The notes under the pieces are model-generated. The model ran no database searches, had not been told where the DNA came from, and saw only the letters and a program-made list of their open reading frames with translations. DNA of 64,000 nt from Glaciecola sp048820975. Lineage in GTDB: Bacteria; Pseudomonadota; Gammaproteobacteria; Enterobacterales; Alteromonadaceae. Location of the stretch: positions 372,001 to 436,000 of the forward strand of contig NZ_JBMEUF010000002.1 of the NCBI RefSeq assembly GCF_048820975.1, given 5' to 3'. Shown one piece after another: positions 1-8,323 of this stretch. The stretch's first letter is position 1; every line of letters begins with the position of its first letter. The position numbers were made by a program, and so were the translations under genes.

Positions 1-94
1 TTAATGCTCCAAAGCTAATTGAGCCTTGATGATAGACCTTAGTCAGCACAAATCCAAATATTGATGCTCGGTTAATCCTTTTAGCGAATTAATG

Positions 95-110
95 CTGTAT
101 AAATAGACAG
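95..110 (+). promoter_or_regulatory. LexA (SOS) box upstream of uvrD
   Basis: The sequence CTGTATAAATAGACAG is a perfect CTGT-N8-ACAG palindrome core with an AT-rich centre, the gammaproteobacterial LexA operator. It lies about 84 bases before the uvrD start codon, and uvrD is an SOS gene in Escherichia coli, so damage-inducible control is likely. The motif match is seen directly; LexA binding is inferred. Confidence 0.8.
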
Positions 111-116
111 CTTTTA

Positions 117-145
117 TTGCCAAAAACTGTTATATTCTCTATTGT
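117..145 (+). promoter_or_regulatory. Possible sigma-70 promoter of uvrD
   Basis: TTGCCA (117-122) and TATTGT (140-145) sit 17 bases apart, just downstream of the LexA box and about 49 bases before the uvrD start. The -35 matches four of six consensus bases. The arrangement is plausible but not unique in this AT-rich stretch. The first 94 bases of the window show no gene. Confidence 0.35.
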
Positions 146-193
146 TAAAGCGGTGGTATTTCAAGCGCTCAATCAATTGTACAGGTATTATTA

Positions 194-2362
194 ATGGATG
201 TTTCTTTACTCTTAGACGAACTTAACGACAAACAACGTGAAGCGGTAGGCGCACCTAACCAAAACATGCTTATTCTAGCGGGCGCGGGAAGCGGTAAAAC
301 TAGAGTGCTTGTGCATCGTATTGCATGGTTAATCGAAGTTGAAAAAATTTCACCGTTTGGCATTTTAAGTGTGACCTTTACCAATAAAGCGGCAAAAGAA
401 ATGCGCGCTCGGGTTGAGCGTTTAATGGGAAACTCCTTAAATAATATGTGGATGGGTACGTTTCACGGCTTAGCTCACCGTTTACTTAGGCTGCACTATG
501 AAGAAGCCAAGTTACCGCAAAATTTTACAATATTAGATTCTGATGATCAGTTCCGTTTAATTAAGCGCTTGTTAAAAGCGCTTAATTTAGATGAAAAACA
601 TTGGCCGCCGAAGCAAGTCCAGTGGTATATAAACTCCAATAAAGACGAAGGTTTGCGAGCCAAGCAGGTAGAAACCTTTGATGATCCTAACCAAAAGAAA
701 ATGCGAGAAATTTACCAAGCCTATGAAGACGCATGCCAGCGCTCAGGCTTAGTAGACTTTGCAGAGTTATTGTTACGTTGTTATGAAACCATTCGCGACA
801 ACGAATCATTAAAAAAACACTACCAAAAACGCTTTCGCGCAATTTTGGTAGACGAATTTCAAGATACCAACAACATACAGTATGCGTGGCTAAAATTGCT
901 ATGTACAAAAGAAAACAACATGATGATTGTTGGTGATGATGACCAATCTATTTACGGTTGGCGTGGCGCAAACGTTAAGAATATTTCGCATTTTTTAGAT
1001 GACTTCCCCCATGCCCAAACCATTCGTTTAGAACAGAACTATCGTTCTACATCTAATATTCTTAATGCGGCGAACGCGGTAATTGACCACAACAGCGGCC
1101 GCTTAGGCAAAGATTTATGGACCCAAGGTGAAGAAGGCAGCAAAATTGCATTGTATGCCGGATTTAATGAAGTCGATGAAGCTCGCTTTATTGTGTCCAA
1201 AATAAAAGATTTTCACGAGCAAGGCGCTAGCTTAAAAGAGTGTGCGATCTTATATCGAAATAATGCGCAGTCTCGGGTATTGGAAGAGGCATTACTCCAC
1301 CAAAAATTACCCTATAGAATCTATGGTGGCTTACGATTTTTTGAACGCCAAGAAATTAAGGATGCACTAAGCTACTTGCGCCTTATTAGCAATGCCATTG
1401 ATGACGCCGCATTTGAACGCGTTGTAAATACGCCTGCTCGCGGCTTAGGTGATAAAACCTTGAGTAATATTCGCTTATTCGCCCGTGAGAACAACCTACC
1501 TATGTGGGAAGCGGGTCAGCAAATGTTGCAAGAGAAACGCTTGTCAGGGCGCGCGGCAAATGCCTTGCAAAGTTTTTACGACAACATAAACAAAATGGCA
1601 AAAGACACCAGTGAGCTTCCTTTGCATGAGCAAGCAGATGCCGTAATTAAAGGTTCAGGCCTTTACGCTATGTACCAAGCTGAAAAAGGGGATAAGGCGC
1701 AAGCGCGCATTGAAAACTTACAAGAATTAGTTACTGCGGTTAAGCAGTTTGAAACACCAGAAGATGCTGAGGAAATGACACCACTTGCCGCGTTTTTGGC
1801 CCACGCCAGTTTAGAAGCCGGTGATACCCAAGCCGATGTAGACCAAGACGCAGTGCAACTCATGACCATTCATACCGCCAAGGGCTTAGAATTTCCTCTT
1901 GTGGTACTGGCGGGTGTTGAAGAGGGCATGTTCCCTAGCAATATGAGTAACGAAGAACCTGACCGCCTAGAAGAAGAACGCAGGCTTGCCTACGTAGGCA
2001 TGACCCGCGCCATGCAAAAGCTCATTATTACTTATGCTGAAACAAGGCGTCTTTATGGGCAAGATAAATACCACACCATTTCACGTTTTGTGCGTGAAAT
2101 CCCCGGTGATTTTATTGAAGAAATTAGATTACGCTCACAGGTAAGCCAGCCTGTTCATAACCGCTTTAGCCAGCAAGTATCTCATGACTCCTTTGTAGAT
2201 TCAGGCTTTGCTTTGGGCCAACGTGTTATGCATGCTAAGTTTGGCGAAGGAACGGTACTGAATTACGAGGGCGCTAGCGACCATGGAAGAGTACAAGTTC
2301 ATTTTGATGATGTAGGCAGTAAATGGCTAATGTTGGCTTACGCGAAATTAGAGAAGTGCTAG
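194..2362 (+). CDS. uvrD: DNA helicase II UvrD
   Basis: A 722-residue superfamily 1A 3'-5' DNA helicase, the usual UvrD length. It acts in nucleotide excision repair (displacing UvrABC-incised oligonucleotides) and in mismatch repair. Visible motifs in order are Walker A AGAGSGKT (about residues 29-36), motif Ia TFTNKAAKEM, motif II DEFQDTN, motif III GDDDQSIYGWRGA, motif IV QNYRST, motif V TIHTAKGLEF and motif VI VGMTRA. The C-terminal 45 residues (FGEGTV, VHFDDVG) match the Tudor-like RNA polymerase-binding domain of UvrD/PcrA. Rep lacks that UvrD-type tail, and with the SOS box this favours UvrD. The start ATG follows the LexA box directly. It converges on rarD. Confidence 0.97.
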   Translation: MDVSLLLDELNDKQREAVGAPNQNMLILAGAGSGKTRVLVHRIAWLIEVEKISPFGILSVTFTNKAAKEMRARVERLMGNSLNNMWMGTFHGLAHRLLRLHYEEAKLPQNFTILDSDDQFRLIKRLLKALNLDEKHWPPKQVQWYINSNKDEGLRAKQVETFDDPNQKKMREIYQAYEDACQRSGLVDFAELLLRCYETIRDNESLKKHYQKRFRAILVDEFQDTNNIQYAWLKLLCTKENNMMIVGDDDQSIYGWRGANVKNISHFLDDFPHAQTIRLEQNYRSTSNILNAANAVIDHNSGRLGKDLWTQGEEGSKIALYAGFNEVDEARFIVSKIKDFHEQGASLKECAILYRNNAQSRVLEEALLHQKLPYRIYGGLRFFERQEIKDALSYLRLISNAIDDAAFERVVNTPARGLGDKTLSNIRLFARENNLPMWEAGQQMLQEKRLSGRAANALQSFYDNINKMAKDTSELPLHEQADAVIKGSGLYAMYQAEKGDKAQARIENLQELVTAVKQFETPEDAEEMTPLAAFLAHASLEAGDTQADVDQDAVQLMTIHTAKGLEFPLVVLAGVEEGMFPSNMSNEEPDRLEEERRLAYVGMTRAMQKLIITYAETRRLYGQDKYHTISRFVREIPGDFIEEIRLRSQVSQPVHNRFSQQVSHDSFVDSGFALGQRVMHAKFGEGTVLNYEGASDHGRVQVHFDDVGSKWLMLAYAKLEKC

Positions 2363-2374
2363 TAAGTGATAAAC

Positions 2375-2396
2375 ATGCGCCCTACTCGGGGCGCAT
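2375..2396. terminator. Hairpin between convergent uvrD and rarD
   Basis: ATGCGCCC and GGGCGCAT form a perfect 8-bp GC-rich stem with a six-base loop. It sits just after the uvrD stop and overlaps the last codons of rarD. Neither side has a strong T-run, so it may be a weak bidirectional terminator or simply a stable 3' end. Confidence 0.45.
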
Positions 2397-3293
2397 TACT
2401 GGTTCTTTACGCTGTTTGCGATATGCATTAATAGAATCAAAGGTAAACAACGCCAATGCCGACCAAACAAAAAGAAAAGTGATTAAACGCGCTTGTGAAA
2501 GCGGTTCGTTGTAAAGCCACGCCGCTAATACAAACATAATAGTAGGGCCTATATATTGGAAAAACCCTAGGGTCGAATATTTAATTCGCCTTGCCGCAGC
2601 AGTAAAACAGAGTAAAGGCGCTGTAGTGACAAAGCCTACACTCGCAATTAACAATACCAAGTTAAGGCTCATTTCACTAGGGTTCACACTTTTTTCTGCG
2701 AACCAAAAAAAGTAAACAACGGCAATGGGCAGCATCATTAAGGTTTCAATAAACAGTCCCGGCATACTATCTACTGCCACTTGTTTTCTAAGTAAGCCGT
2801 AAAAAGCAAAGCTACAAGCGAGTGACAGCGCTATCCAAGGCAAGCTCCCGTAATTCACTAATAGCACTAACACGCCAACGGCCGCTATGCCTACCGCAAG
2901 CTTTTGTAAGGGACGTAAGGTTTCACCTAAAAATAGGCGGCCTAAAAACACATTTATAAGTGGATTTATGTAATAGCCTAAACTGGCCTCTAGCAAATAG
3001 TTATTATTAACGGCCCATATAAACAATAGCCAGTTGAACGCGAGTAGTATGCCCGCCAATAGTAAAATACGCAGTACTTTAAAAGAGCCTATGGCTTGTT
3101 TTACTTTGCCAATTTGGCGCAAGCCTACTATAAGAACGCATAGCACTAAGGCTGACCAAATTATACGATGCATGAGTATTTCGCCTGCCGGTATTGCATC
3201 AATTGCCTTGAAATATAGCGGAGCAAAACCCCACATAGTGTAGGCGGCAACGGCGAATAACATGCCTGATTTGTTGCTAGAAGATGCTGTCAA
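2382..3293 (-). CDS. rarD: EamA/DMT transporter, RarD family
   Basis: A 303-residue inner-membrane protein of the drug/metabolite transporter superfamily with about ten hydrophobic segments in two EamA repeats. The N-terminal pattern AAYTMWGFAPLYFK and PAGEILMHRIIWS matches the RarD subgroup (chloramphenicol-sensitive protein). The substrate of RarD proteins is not firmly known. The start is taken as TTG at 3293: an AAGG lies seven bases upstream, and the length before the GMLFAVAAY block then matches E. coli RarD; the ATG at 3263 would remove ten residues. It is divergent from recQ (about 176 bases between starts) and convergent with uvrD. Confidence 0.88.
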   Translation of the reverse strand: MTASSSNKSGMLFAVAAYTMWGFAPLYFKAIDAIPAGEILMHRIIWSALVLCVLIVGLRQIGKVKQAIGSFKVLRILLLAGILLAFNWLLFIWAVNNNYLLEASLGYYINPLINVFLGRLFLGETLRPLQKLAVGIAAVGVLVLLVNYGSLPWIALSLACSFAFYGLLRKQVAVDSMPGLFIETLMMLPIAVVYFFWFAEKSVNPSEMSLNLVLLIASVGFVTTAPLLCFTAAARRIKYSTLGFFQYIGPTIMFVLAAWLYNEPLSQARLITFLFVWSALALFTFDSINAYRKQRKEPVMRPE

Positions 3294-3469
3294 CGTTATA
3301 CCTTAGCTTAAAGAGTGAGCGCGCATTGTCAGGTATCAACTGCACCTATGCAAGCGCTAAATCAACTGTTCTAAAGTCCATTAGATTCTGCATCCAAAAA
3401 CCAGTACAATTAGCGGCACAAATAGCTACAAGCAATTCCTTTCTTCGCTTTACAAGCCACAACAGAGTA

Positions 3470-5299
3470 ATGTCATTGACCAGTGCTACCCACAATGCCC
3501 CCAATTTAGAACAAGAATGCTTAGATATTCTCAAGCATACCTTTGGCTATGCTGAGTTTAGAGAAGGCCAATGGGCGGTTATTGACAGTATTCTTCGCGG
3601 CCAAGACAGCCTTGTACTCATGCCAACAGGTGGCGGTAAGTCATTGTGTTACCAAGTACCCGCACTGGCTCTTGAAGGCGTAACTGTGGTGGTCTCTCCA
3701 CTCATATCCCTTATGCAAGACCAAGTACAGCAACTGCTTTCCCAAGGGGTGAAAGCCGCTTATTTAAATTCAAGCCAAACACCTGAACAAAGCGATAAAA
3801 TAACACGTGAGCTACATGCTGGTGAATTACAGGTTATCTATTTAGCACCTGAGCGCTTGTTGCAGCCGTATTTTATAAACAGCATAAAAAATCTATCACT
3901 GGCTTTAATAGCCGTAGATGAAGCCCACTGCGTCAGCCAATGGGGTCACGATTTTCGACAGGAATATCGCCGCTTAGGGGAATTGAAAGACATTTTTCCT
4001 AATGTGCCTATGGTAGCACTAACTGCTACGGCTGATCATGCCACACAGGTCGACATTCAACATCAGTTGCGCCTTGAAAACCCGTTTATTCATAAAGGGG
4101 GATTTGATCGCCCTAACATTCGTTACAATTTACTCGCTAAGTACAAAGGTGCGGTGCAAGTTGTTGACTTTATTAAGCAACAACAGGGCAATAGCGGCAT
4201 TGTGTATTGTAACAGCCGCGCCAAGGTTGACGACATAACACAAAAACTAACAAGCGCAGGCTTAAGTTGTGGTGCTTACCATGCCGGCAAAGACACCAGC
4301 GAACGCGAGCGTATCCAAAACTTGTTTTTATCTGATGACTTACAAGTAGTAGTAGCTACCGTTGCCTTTGGCATGGGGATAAACAAATCAAATGTTCGCT
4401 TTGTGGTGCATCACGATGTACCACGCAGTATTGAGTCGTTTTATCAAGAAACCGGCCGAGCAGGACGCGATGGTATGCCCGCTGAAGCATTACTATTGTA
4501 TGACGACAAAGACGCCGCAAGAATTAAAAAGTGGATTGCTGATGGCTCTACACCCCAGCGTTTTCAACTTGAAATGCATAAATTTGAAGCTATGCAGTCT
4601 TTTGCTGAAGCTCAAACCTGTAGGCGGCAAGTACTATTAAATTACTTTGGTGATGCAAGGCAGGCATCGTGCGGGAACTGCGATATTTGCCAGTTTCCAC
4701 CAAAAATGTTTGACGGCACCCGAGTAGCACAAAAACTATTATCGTGTATTTATAGATTAAAGGGTGAAACGAATGGGCAATATGTCATTGATATTTTGCG
4801 TGGGAAAAGTCATCGCAAAATTTTAGATTTAAAACACAATGAATTGAGTACTCACGGTATTGGAAAAGATCAGCCTGACCAATACTGGCATAATATTATT
4901 CAGCAAGTTATCCACCAGGGCTTAATTAGAATTGATATGACGCAAAACGGCATACTACGTTTAAATGAAGCGGCTAAATATGTGCTTAAAGGTGAGCAGG
5001 TGGTCAACTTAGCTGTACCTAAGTTTAGTGTGAGTTCTGCGGCCAAAAATAAGTACGAGCCATCAAGCATTGATACTAAATTATTCGCTAAACTTAAGCA
5101 TTTACGTAAGCAACTGGCCGATGAAAATAATGTGCCTGCATTTACAGTATTCAGTGACGCCAGCCTAGCTGACATGACGTCTCGCTTACCGGTCAGCAAA
5201 GCTGATTTCTTAGAAGTCACCGGCGTGGGCGAGAAAAAACTGCAAAAATATGGCGAGCCTTTCACTCGCCTTATTGCCGACTACCTAAGCGCTCAATAA
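3470..5299 (+). CDS. recQ: ATP-dependent DNA helicase RecQ
   Basis: A superfamily 2 3'-5' helicase of the RecF recombination pathway. From ATG 3470 it is 609 residues, the size of E. coli RecQ. The open frame continues upstream to 3284 but those 62 codons show no family similarity and run into the rarD 5' region. Visible features are Walker A MPTGGGKS (about 51-58), the DEAH box in AVDEAHCVSQWGHDFR, motif VI QETGRAGRDG, four zinc-binding cysteines (C-RRQ then CGNCDIC), a winged-helix RQC region and a C-terminal HRDC domain. All catalytic motifs are intact. No LexA box was recognised upstream. Confidence 0.97.
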   Translation: MSLTSATHNAPNLEQECLDILKHTFGYAEFREGQWAVIDSILRGQDSLVLMPTGGGKSLCYQVPALALEGVTVVVSPLISLMQDQVQQLLSQGVKAAYLNSSQTPEQSDKITRELHAGELQVIYLAPERLLQPYFINSIKNLSLALIAVDEAHCVSQWGHDFRQEYRRLGELKDIFPNVPMVALTATADHATQVDIQHQLRLENPFIHKGGFDRPNIRYNLLAKYKGAVQVVDFIKQQQGNSGIVYCNSRAKVDDITQKLTSAGLSCGAYHAGKDTSERERIQNLFLSDDLQVVVATVAFGMGINKSNVRFVVHHDVPRSIESFYQETGRAGRDGMPAEALLLYDDKDAARIKKWIADGSTPQRFQLEMHKFEAMQSFAEAQTCRRQVLLNYFGDARQASCGNCDICQFPPKMFDGTRVAQKLLSCIYRLKGETNGQYVIDILRGKSHRKILDLKHNELSTHGIGKDQPDQYWHNIIQQVIHQGLIRIDMTQNGILRLNEAAKYVLKGEQVVNLAVPKFSVSSAAKNKYEPSSIDTKLFAKLKHLRKQLADENNVPAFTVFSDASLADMTSRLPVSKADFLEVTGVGEKKLQKYGEPFTRLIADYLSAQ

Positions 5300-5320
5300 A
5301 GCCTAAGGTAACACACTCAT

Positions 5321-5989
5321 TTACGCGCTTTGTTCGGCTTTTTTCATTTCAGCCATCGCTTTCATGTAACTTGGCTCTTTTGATAAACGCTCAACATAGG
5401 CGGCAATATTAGGGCAAGCATCTAACCTACCCGCTTTGTGCACAGCCTCTAATGGAAAGCTCATTTGTATATCGGCAACAGTGGGCGAATCACCCACTAA
5501 CCAAGTTCGCCCTTTCAAATGTTGCTCTACAAACCGCAGGTTTCTCTCTATCGCTTTGCCAAAGTATGCATCCATCACCGCATCAACAAATTTAGCGACC
5601 ACAAATTTAATGAAAAACGGGCTCGCTTTTTCTTTACCTTTGTTCAGCACCATTGCTGTAACCAATGGAGGAAGAAAGCTTCCTTCAGAGAAATGCGACC
5701 AAAATTGAACATCAATAAAATCAGCATTTTCTTTACTTGGAATTAATGAAGAATCACCCGCTTCGCGAACAATGTACTCACATATTGCACCGGTTTCAGC
5801 AATTACATTATTGTTGTGTGTAAGCAAAGGCGCAGTGCCGAGTGGATGAATCGCACTTAATTCTTTTGGGGCCAAATTAGTTTGCTTATCCCTTTTATAC
5901 ACTTTTATTTCATACTCAACTTGAAGTAGCTCAAAGAGCCAAATAATACGTTGCGACCGAGAATCATTAAGGTGGTGAAGGGTAAACAT
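5321..5989 (-). CDS. Glutathione S-transferase family protein
   Basis: A 222-residue cytosolic GST-fold protein. The N-terminal thioredoxin-like domain carries FTLHHLNDSRSQRIIWLFELL, the cis-Pro region TAPLL and the glutathione-contact motif ETGAICEYI. The C-terminal helical domain has the conserved VADIQMSFPLEA N-capping box. The ATG at 5989 (MFTLHH) is preferred over the upstream one because GST domains begin at this point. The stop lies 21 bases from the convergent recQ stop. Substrate unknown; related proteins handle xenobiotics or lipid peroxides. Confidence 0.9.
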   Translation of the reverse strand: MFTLHHLNDSRSQRIIWLFELLQVEYEIKVYKRDKQTNLAPKELSAIHPLGTAPLLTHNNNVIAETGAICEYIVREAGDSSLIPSKENADFIDVQFWSHFSEGSFLPPLVTAMVLNKGKEKASPFFIKFVVAKFVDAVMDAYFGKAIERNLRFVEQHLKGRTWLVGDSPTVADIQMSFPLEAVHKAGRLDACPNIAAYVERLSKEPSYMKAMAEMKKAEQSA

Positions 5990-6065
5990 TTTTATTGTCC
6001 ATTTTGTTAAATTGTAAGATGTATACACAAGGGCATAGGTAACGGATTACATTTTCCTTGGTTTA

Positions 6066-6416
6066 TTAGTTTGCCTTGATTTTCATGTTTGCGTAGTAGG
6101 CAGAAAGGTCGGCAATGTCTTGATCACTCAGCTTTCTTGCATGAGGGGTCATTGCGGCATTCACTCGCGTTCCTGCTCGAAACGCTTTTAATTGCAATTC
6201 CATGTAAGCTGCTTTTTGCCCTGCTAAATTAGGATACACTGGAATAATAGCAATGCCATTTTTACCGTGGCACTGCCCACAAATAGCTGATTTTTCTTTG
6301 CCCTTTTTTATGTCTCCCACTAACTCGGGCTCACCACAAGCACTTAAACTAAGCATTGATATGAGCATAAATATGCTAAGCTTTGCCTTATGAGTCTGTT
6401 TTTTTATTCTGTTCAT
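6066..6416 (-). CDS. Class I cytochrome c, lipoprotein type
   Basis: A 116-residue monohaem cytochrome c. The signal peptide ends in a lipobox (SLSACG), so the mature protein should be lipid-anchored on the periplasmic side. The haem motif CGQCH follows about 20 residues later, NLAGQKAAYM is the usual cytochrome c5/c553 segment, and a Met in the AAMTPHA region is the probable sixth ligand. The final LSAYYAN helix is typical of small diffusible electron carriers. It is divergent from selO across 90 bases. Its redox partner is not shown by the context. Confidence 0.88.
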   Translation of the reverse strand: MNRIKKQTHKAKLSIFMLISMLSLSACGEPELVGDIKKGKEKSAICGQCHGKNGIAIIPVYPNLAGQKAAYMELQLKAFRAGTRVNAAMTPHARKLSDQDIADLSAYYANMKIKAN

Positions 6417-6506
6417 CGCAATCTATTTTGATTTACTCTCGTACATACAGACTACATTGATATTTTACATCTTGTAAACAAATTGTTATTAAAAGTGAAT
6501 TAAGCC

Positions 6507-7982
6507 ATGCCTCTGCAACACCTATATGCGTCTGAATTATCAGCCCTTTGCACTAAGGTACAACCTTTTCCTGTTGCCTCACCTGAGGTAACAACTATTA
6601 ACCATGCCCTGCGAAGTGAACTAGGCCTCGAAGGGCTTTTGCCAAATGAGCACGCTATTCTACAAGCCTTGTTTTCGCCTGAAGGAACGCTTCAAGAAAA
6701 CAGCGTGGCGCAAAAGTACGGTGGCCATCAGTTTGGACATTGGAATCCACAATTAGGCGATGGCCGTGGCCTACTATTAGGTGAAATAAGTACGCCCCAA
6801 GGTGAGCTAATAGACTTACACTTAAAAGGCGCCGGCCCCACGCCATACAGCAGGCATGCTGATGGCCGCGCAGTATTAAGATCAACAATTCGTGAATATT
6901 TGGCAAGCGAGGCCTTGCATAGCTTAAATATCCCCACTTCAAGGGCGCTTGCTTTAATTAACTCAAACGAACCGGTAATGCGTGAAAGCCTTGAGCGCGG
7001 TGCCATGCTTATTCGTACCTGCCCTAGCCATATTAGATTCGGGCACTTTGAATACTTCTACCATGCAAATGAGCATGAAAAACTAGATGAATTATTTAGC
7101 TTTTGTTTTGCTCACCATTTTACACAGGAAGCAAAAAGCGAAAATCCTTACTTAGCACTGCTAACTAGCATTTGTGTAAGCACCGCTAAGATGATAGCGA
7201 AATGGCAAGCCTATGGTTTTAATCATGGCGTAATGAATACTGACAATATGTCTATTCACGGCATTACCTTTGATTTTGGACCTTATGCGTTTTTAGATGA
7301 TTTCGTTCCGAATTATATATGCAATAGCTCTGACCATGGCGGCCGTTATGCATTTAATCAACAACCTAGTATTGGCCTATGGAATTTAAACGCGCTTGCC
7401 CATGCGTTTAGTAACAAGCTAAATGTGGATGAAATTAAACAAGCTTTAGCCACATTTGAACCACAATTTTTAAGTGCCTACAAAACTGAAATGTTTGCCC
7501 GCTTTGGTTTTACAGAAGCCGTGTTAACTGCGCCTGAAAACACCACTGATGAAGATAGTTTAATTTCACTCAGCAACCGTTTTATTCAGCTATTAAGCGA
7601 GGAGTCTGCAGACTACCACGGCAGCTTTAGGCGTTTATCAGAATCATTTAACGATATTAAGAAGGGCAATATTGATGGTTTTTGTGACACCTTTTTACAA
7701 CTTAATGAAATGCGTGATTGGAGCAAACAATACACGACCTTAATTGAAAGCTGCCAAGCCAATATCACCCAGCAAGACTTACTGGGCCGTAATCCAAAGT
7801 TTGTTTTACGTAATCATCATATGCAAGATGCCATTGAGAAGGCTGAAAATGGTGACTTCAGCACATTTAATGATTTGCTAAAAGTAGTCACGCGCCCGTT
7901 TGATGAACATTCTGATTTACATGCGCTGTCATTAGCACCAGAAGATAGTGATAAGGGAATTGCGCTCTCATGCTCAAGTTAA
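6507..7982 (+). CDS. selO: Protein adenylyltransferase SelO (YdiU)
   Basis: A 491-residue pseudokinase-fold enzyme that transfers AMP from ATP to Ser/Thr/Tyr of target proteins; known members act in redox homeostasis. Conserved blocks include YGGHQFGHWNPQLGDGR (about 70-87), KGAGPTPYSRHADGRAVLRS (about 111-130), NHGVMNTDNM and the metal-binding DFGPYAFLD. The C-terminus is SCSS: the conserved position that is selenocysteine in some eukaryotic homologues is an ordinary TGC cysteine here, as in E. coli YdiU. The last 13 bases overlap the next gene, so the two are probably co-translated. Confidence 0.96.
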   Translation: MPLQHLYASELSALCTKVQPFPVASPEVTTINHALRSELGLEGLLPNEHAILQALFSPEGTLQENSVAQKYGGHQFGHWNPQLGDGRGLLLGEISTPQGELIDLHLKGAGPTPYSRHADGRAVLRSTIREYLASEALHSLNIPTSRALALINSNEPVMRESLERGAMLIRTCPSHIRFGHFEYFYHANEHEKLDELFSFCFAHHFTQEAKSENPYLALLTSICVSTAKMIAKWQAYGFNHGVMNTDNMSIHGITFDFGPYAFLDDFVPNYICNSSDHGGRYAFNQQPSIGLWNLNALAHAFSNKLNVDEIKQALATFEPQFLSAYKTEMFARFGFTEAVLTAPENTTDEDSLISLSNRFIQLLSEESADYHGSFRRLSESFNDIKKGNIDGFCDTFLQLNEMRDWSKQYTTLIESCQANITQQDLLGRNPKFVLRNHHMQDAIEKAENGDFSTFNDLLKVVTRPFDEHSDLHALSLAPEDSDKGIALSCSS

Positions 7983-8269
7983 ATCAACTAAGTCTAATAG
8001 AAGATTCTTTGGTAATTGAGCCTGCTGACTTCCCCAATGAAGAGCAACGAAGTGAGTGGGTAAGTGCCTTATTAAACATGTTAAACACGCAAACACAGCA
8101 GGAAGAAGTAGGTGCTGACTTGGCGCAATATAGCTTCATGTGGGGCAGTTGTTTATTTATTTTAAGTATTAGCGACACCGTTGATAGTATTTGGATTAAC
8201 GCCACAAACCGTAACATGCCGGTAACAATAGAAATGCATGATAAATTAAAACAGGTAATAGCCGATTAA
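7970..8269 (+). CDS. Small conserved protein overlapping selO (possibly DUF3630-like)
   Basis: A 99-residue acidic protein, cytosolic by appearance (no signal peptide, one modest hydrophobic stretch CLFILSIS). The ATG lies inside the selO C-terminal SCSS codons and the overlap is 13 bases, indicating translational coupling. The pattern GADLAQYSFMWGSCLFIL followed by DSIWINA recalls small gammaproteobacterial proteins of the DUF3630 type, but this comes from memory of the family and is not certain. No function is known. It is followed after 54 bases by the GGDEF-EAL gene. Confidence 0.7.
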   Translation: MLKLNQLSLIEDSLVIEPADFPNEEQRSEWVSALLNMLNTQTQQEEVGADLAQYSFMWGSCLFILSISDTVDSIWINATNRNMPVTIEMHDKLKQVIAD

Positions 8270-8323
8270 GTGCTTCACACAACAGTACTTTTCTGGCTAA
8301 ATACGGAGTAACTTATCAAATAA

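Noticed and set aside
1..94. Gene remnant at the left edge (TAA at 1-3 on the minus strand)
   Set aside because: The frame is only 13 codons before another stop; nothing supports coding.
3284..3469. N-terminal extension of RecQ from the upstream start
   Set aside because: The 62 extra residues lack family similarity, overlap the rarD start, and the ATG at 3470 gives the standard RecQ length.
7971..7973. Selenocysteine codon at the SelO C-terminus
   Set aside because: The codon is TGC (Cys); no TGA or SECIS-like need arises.
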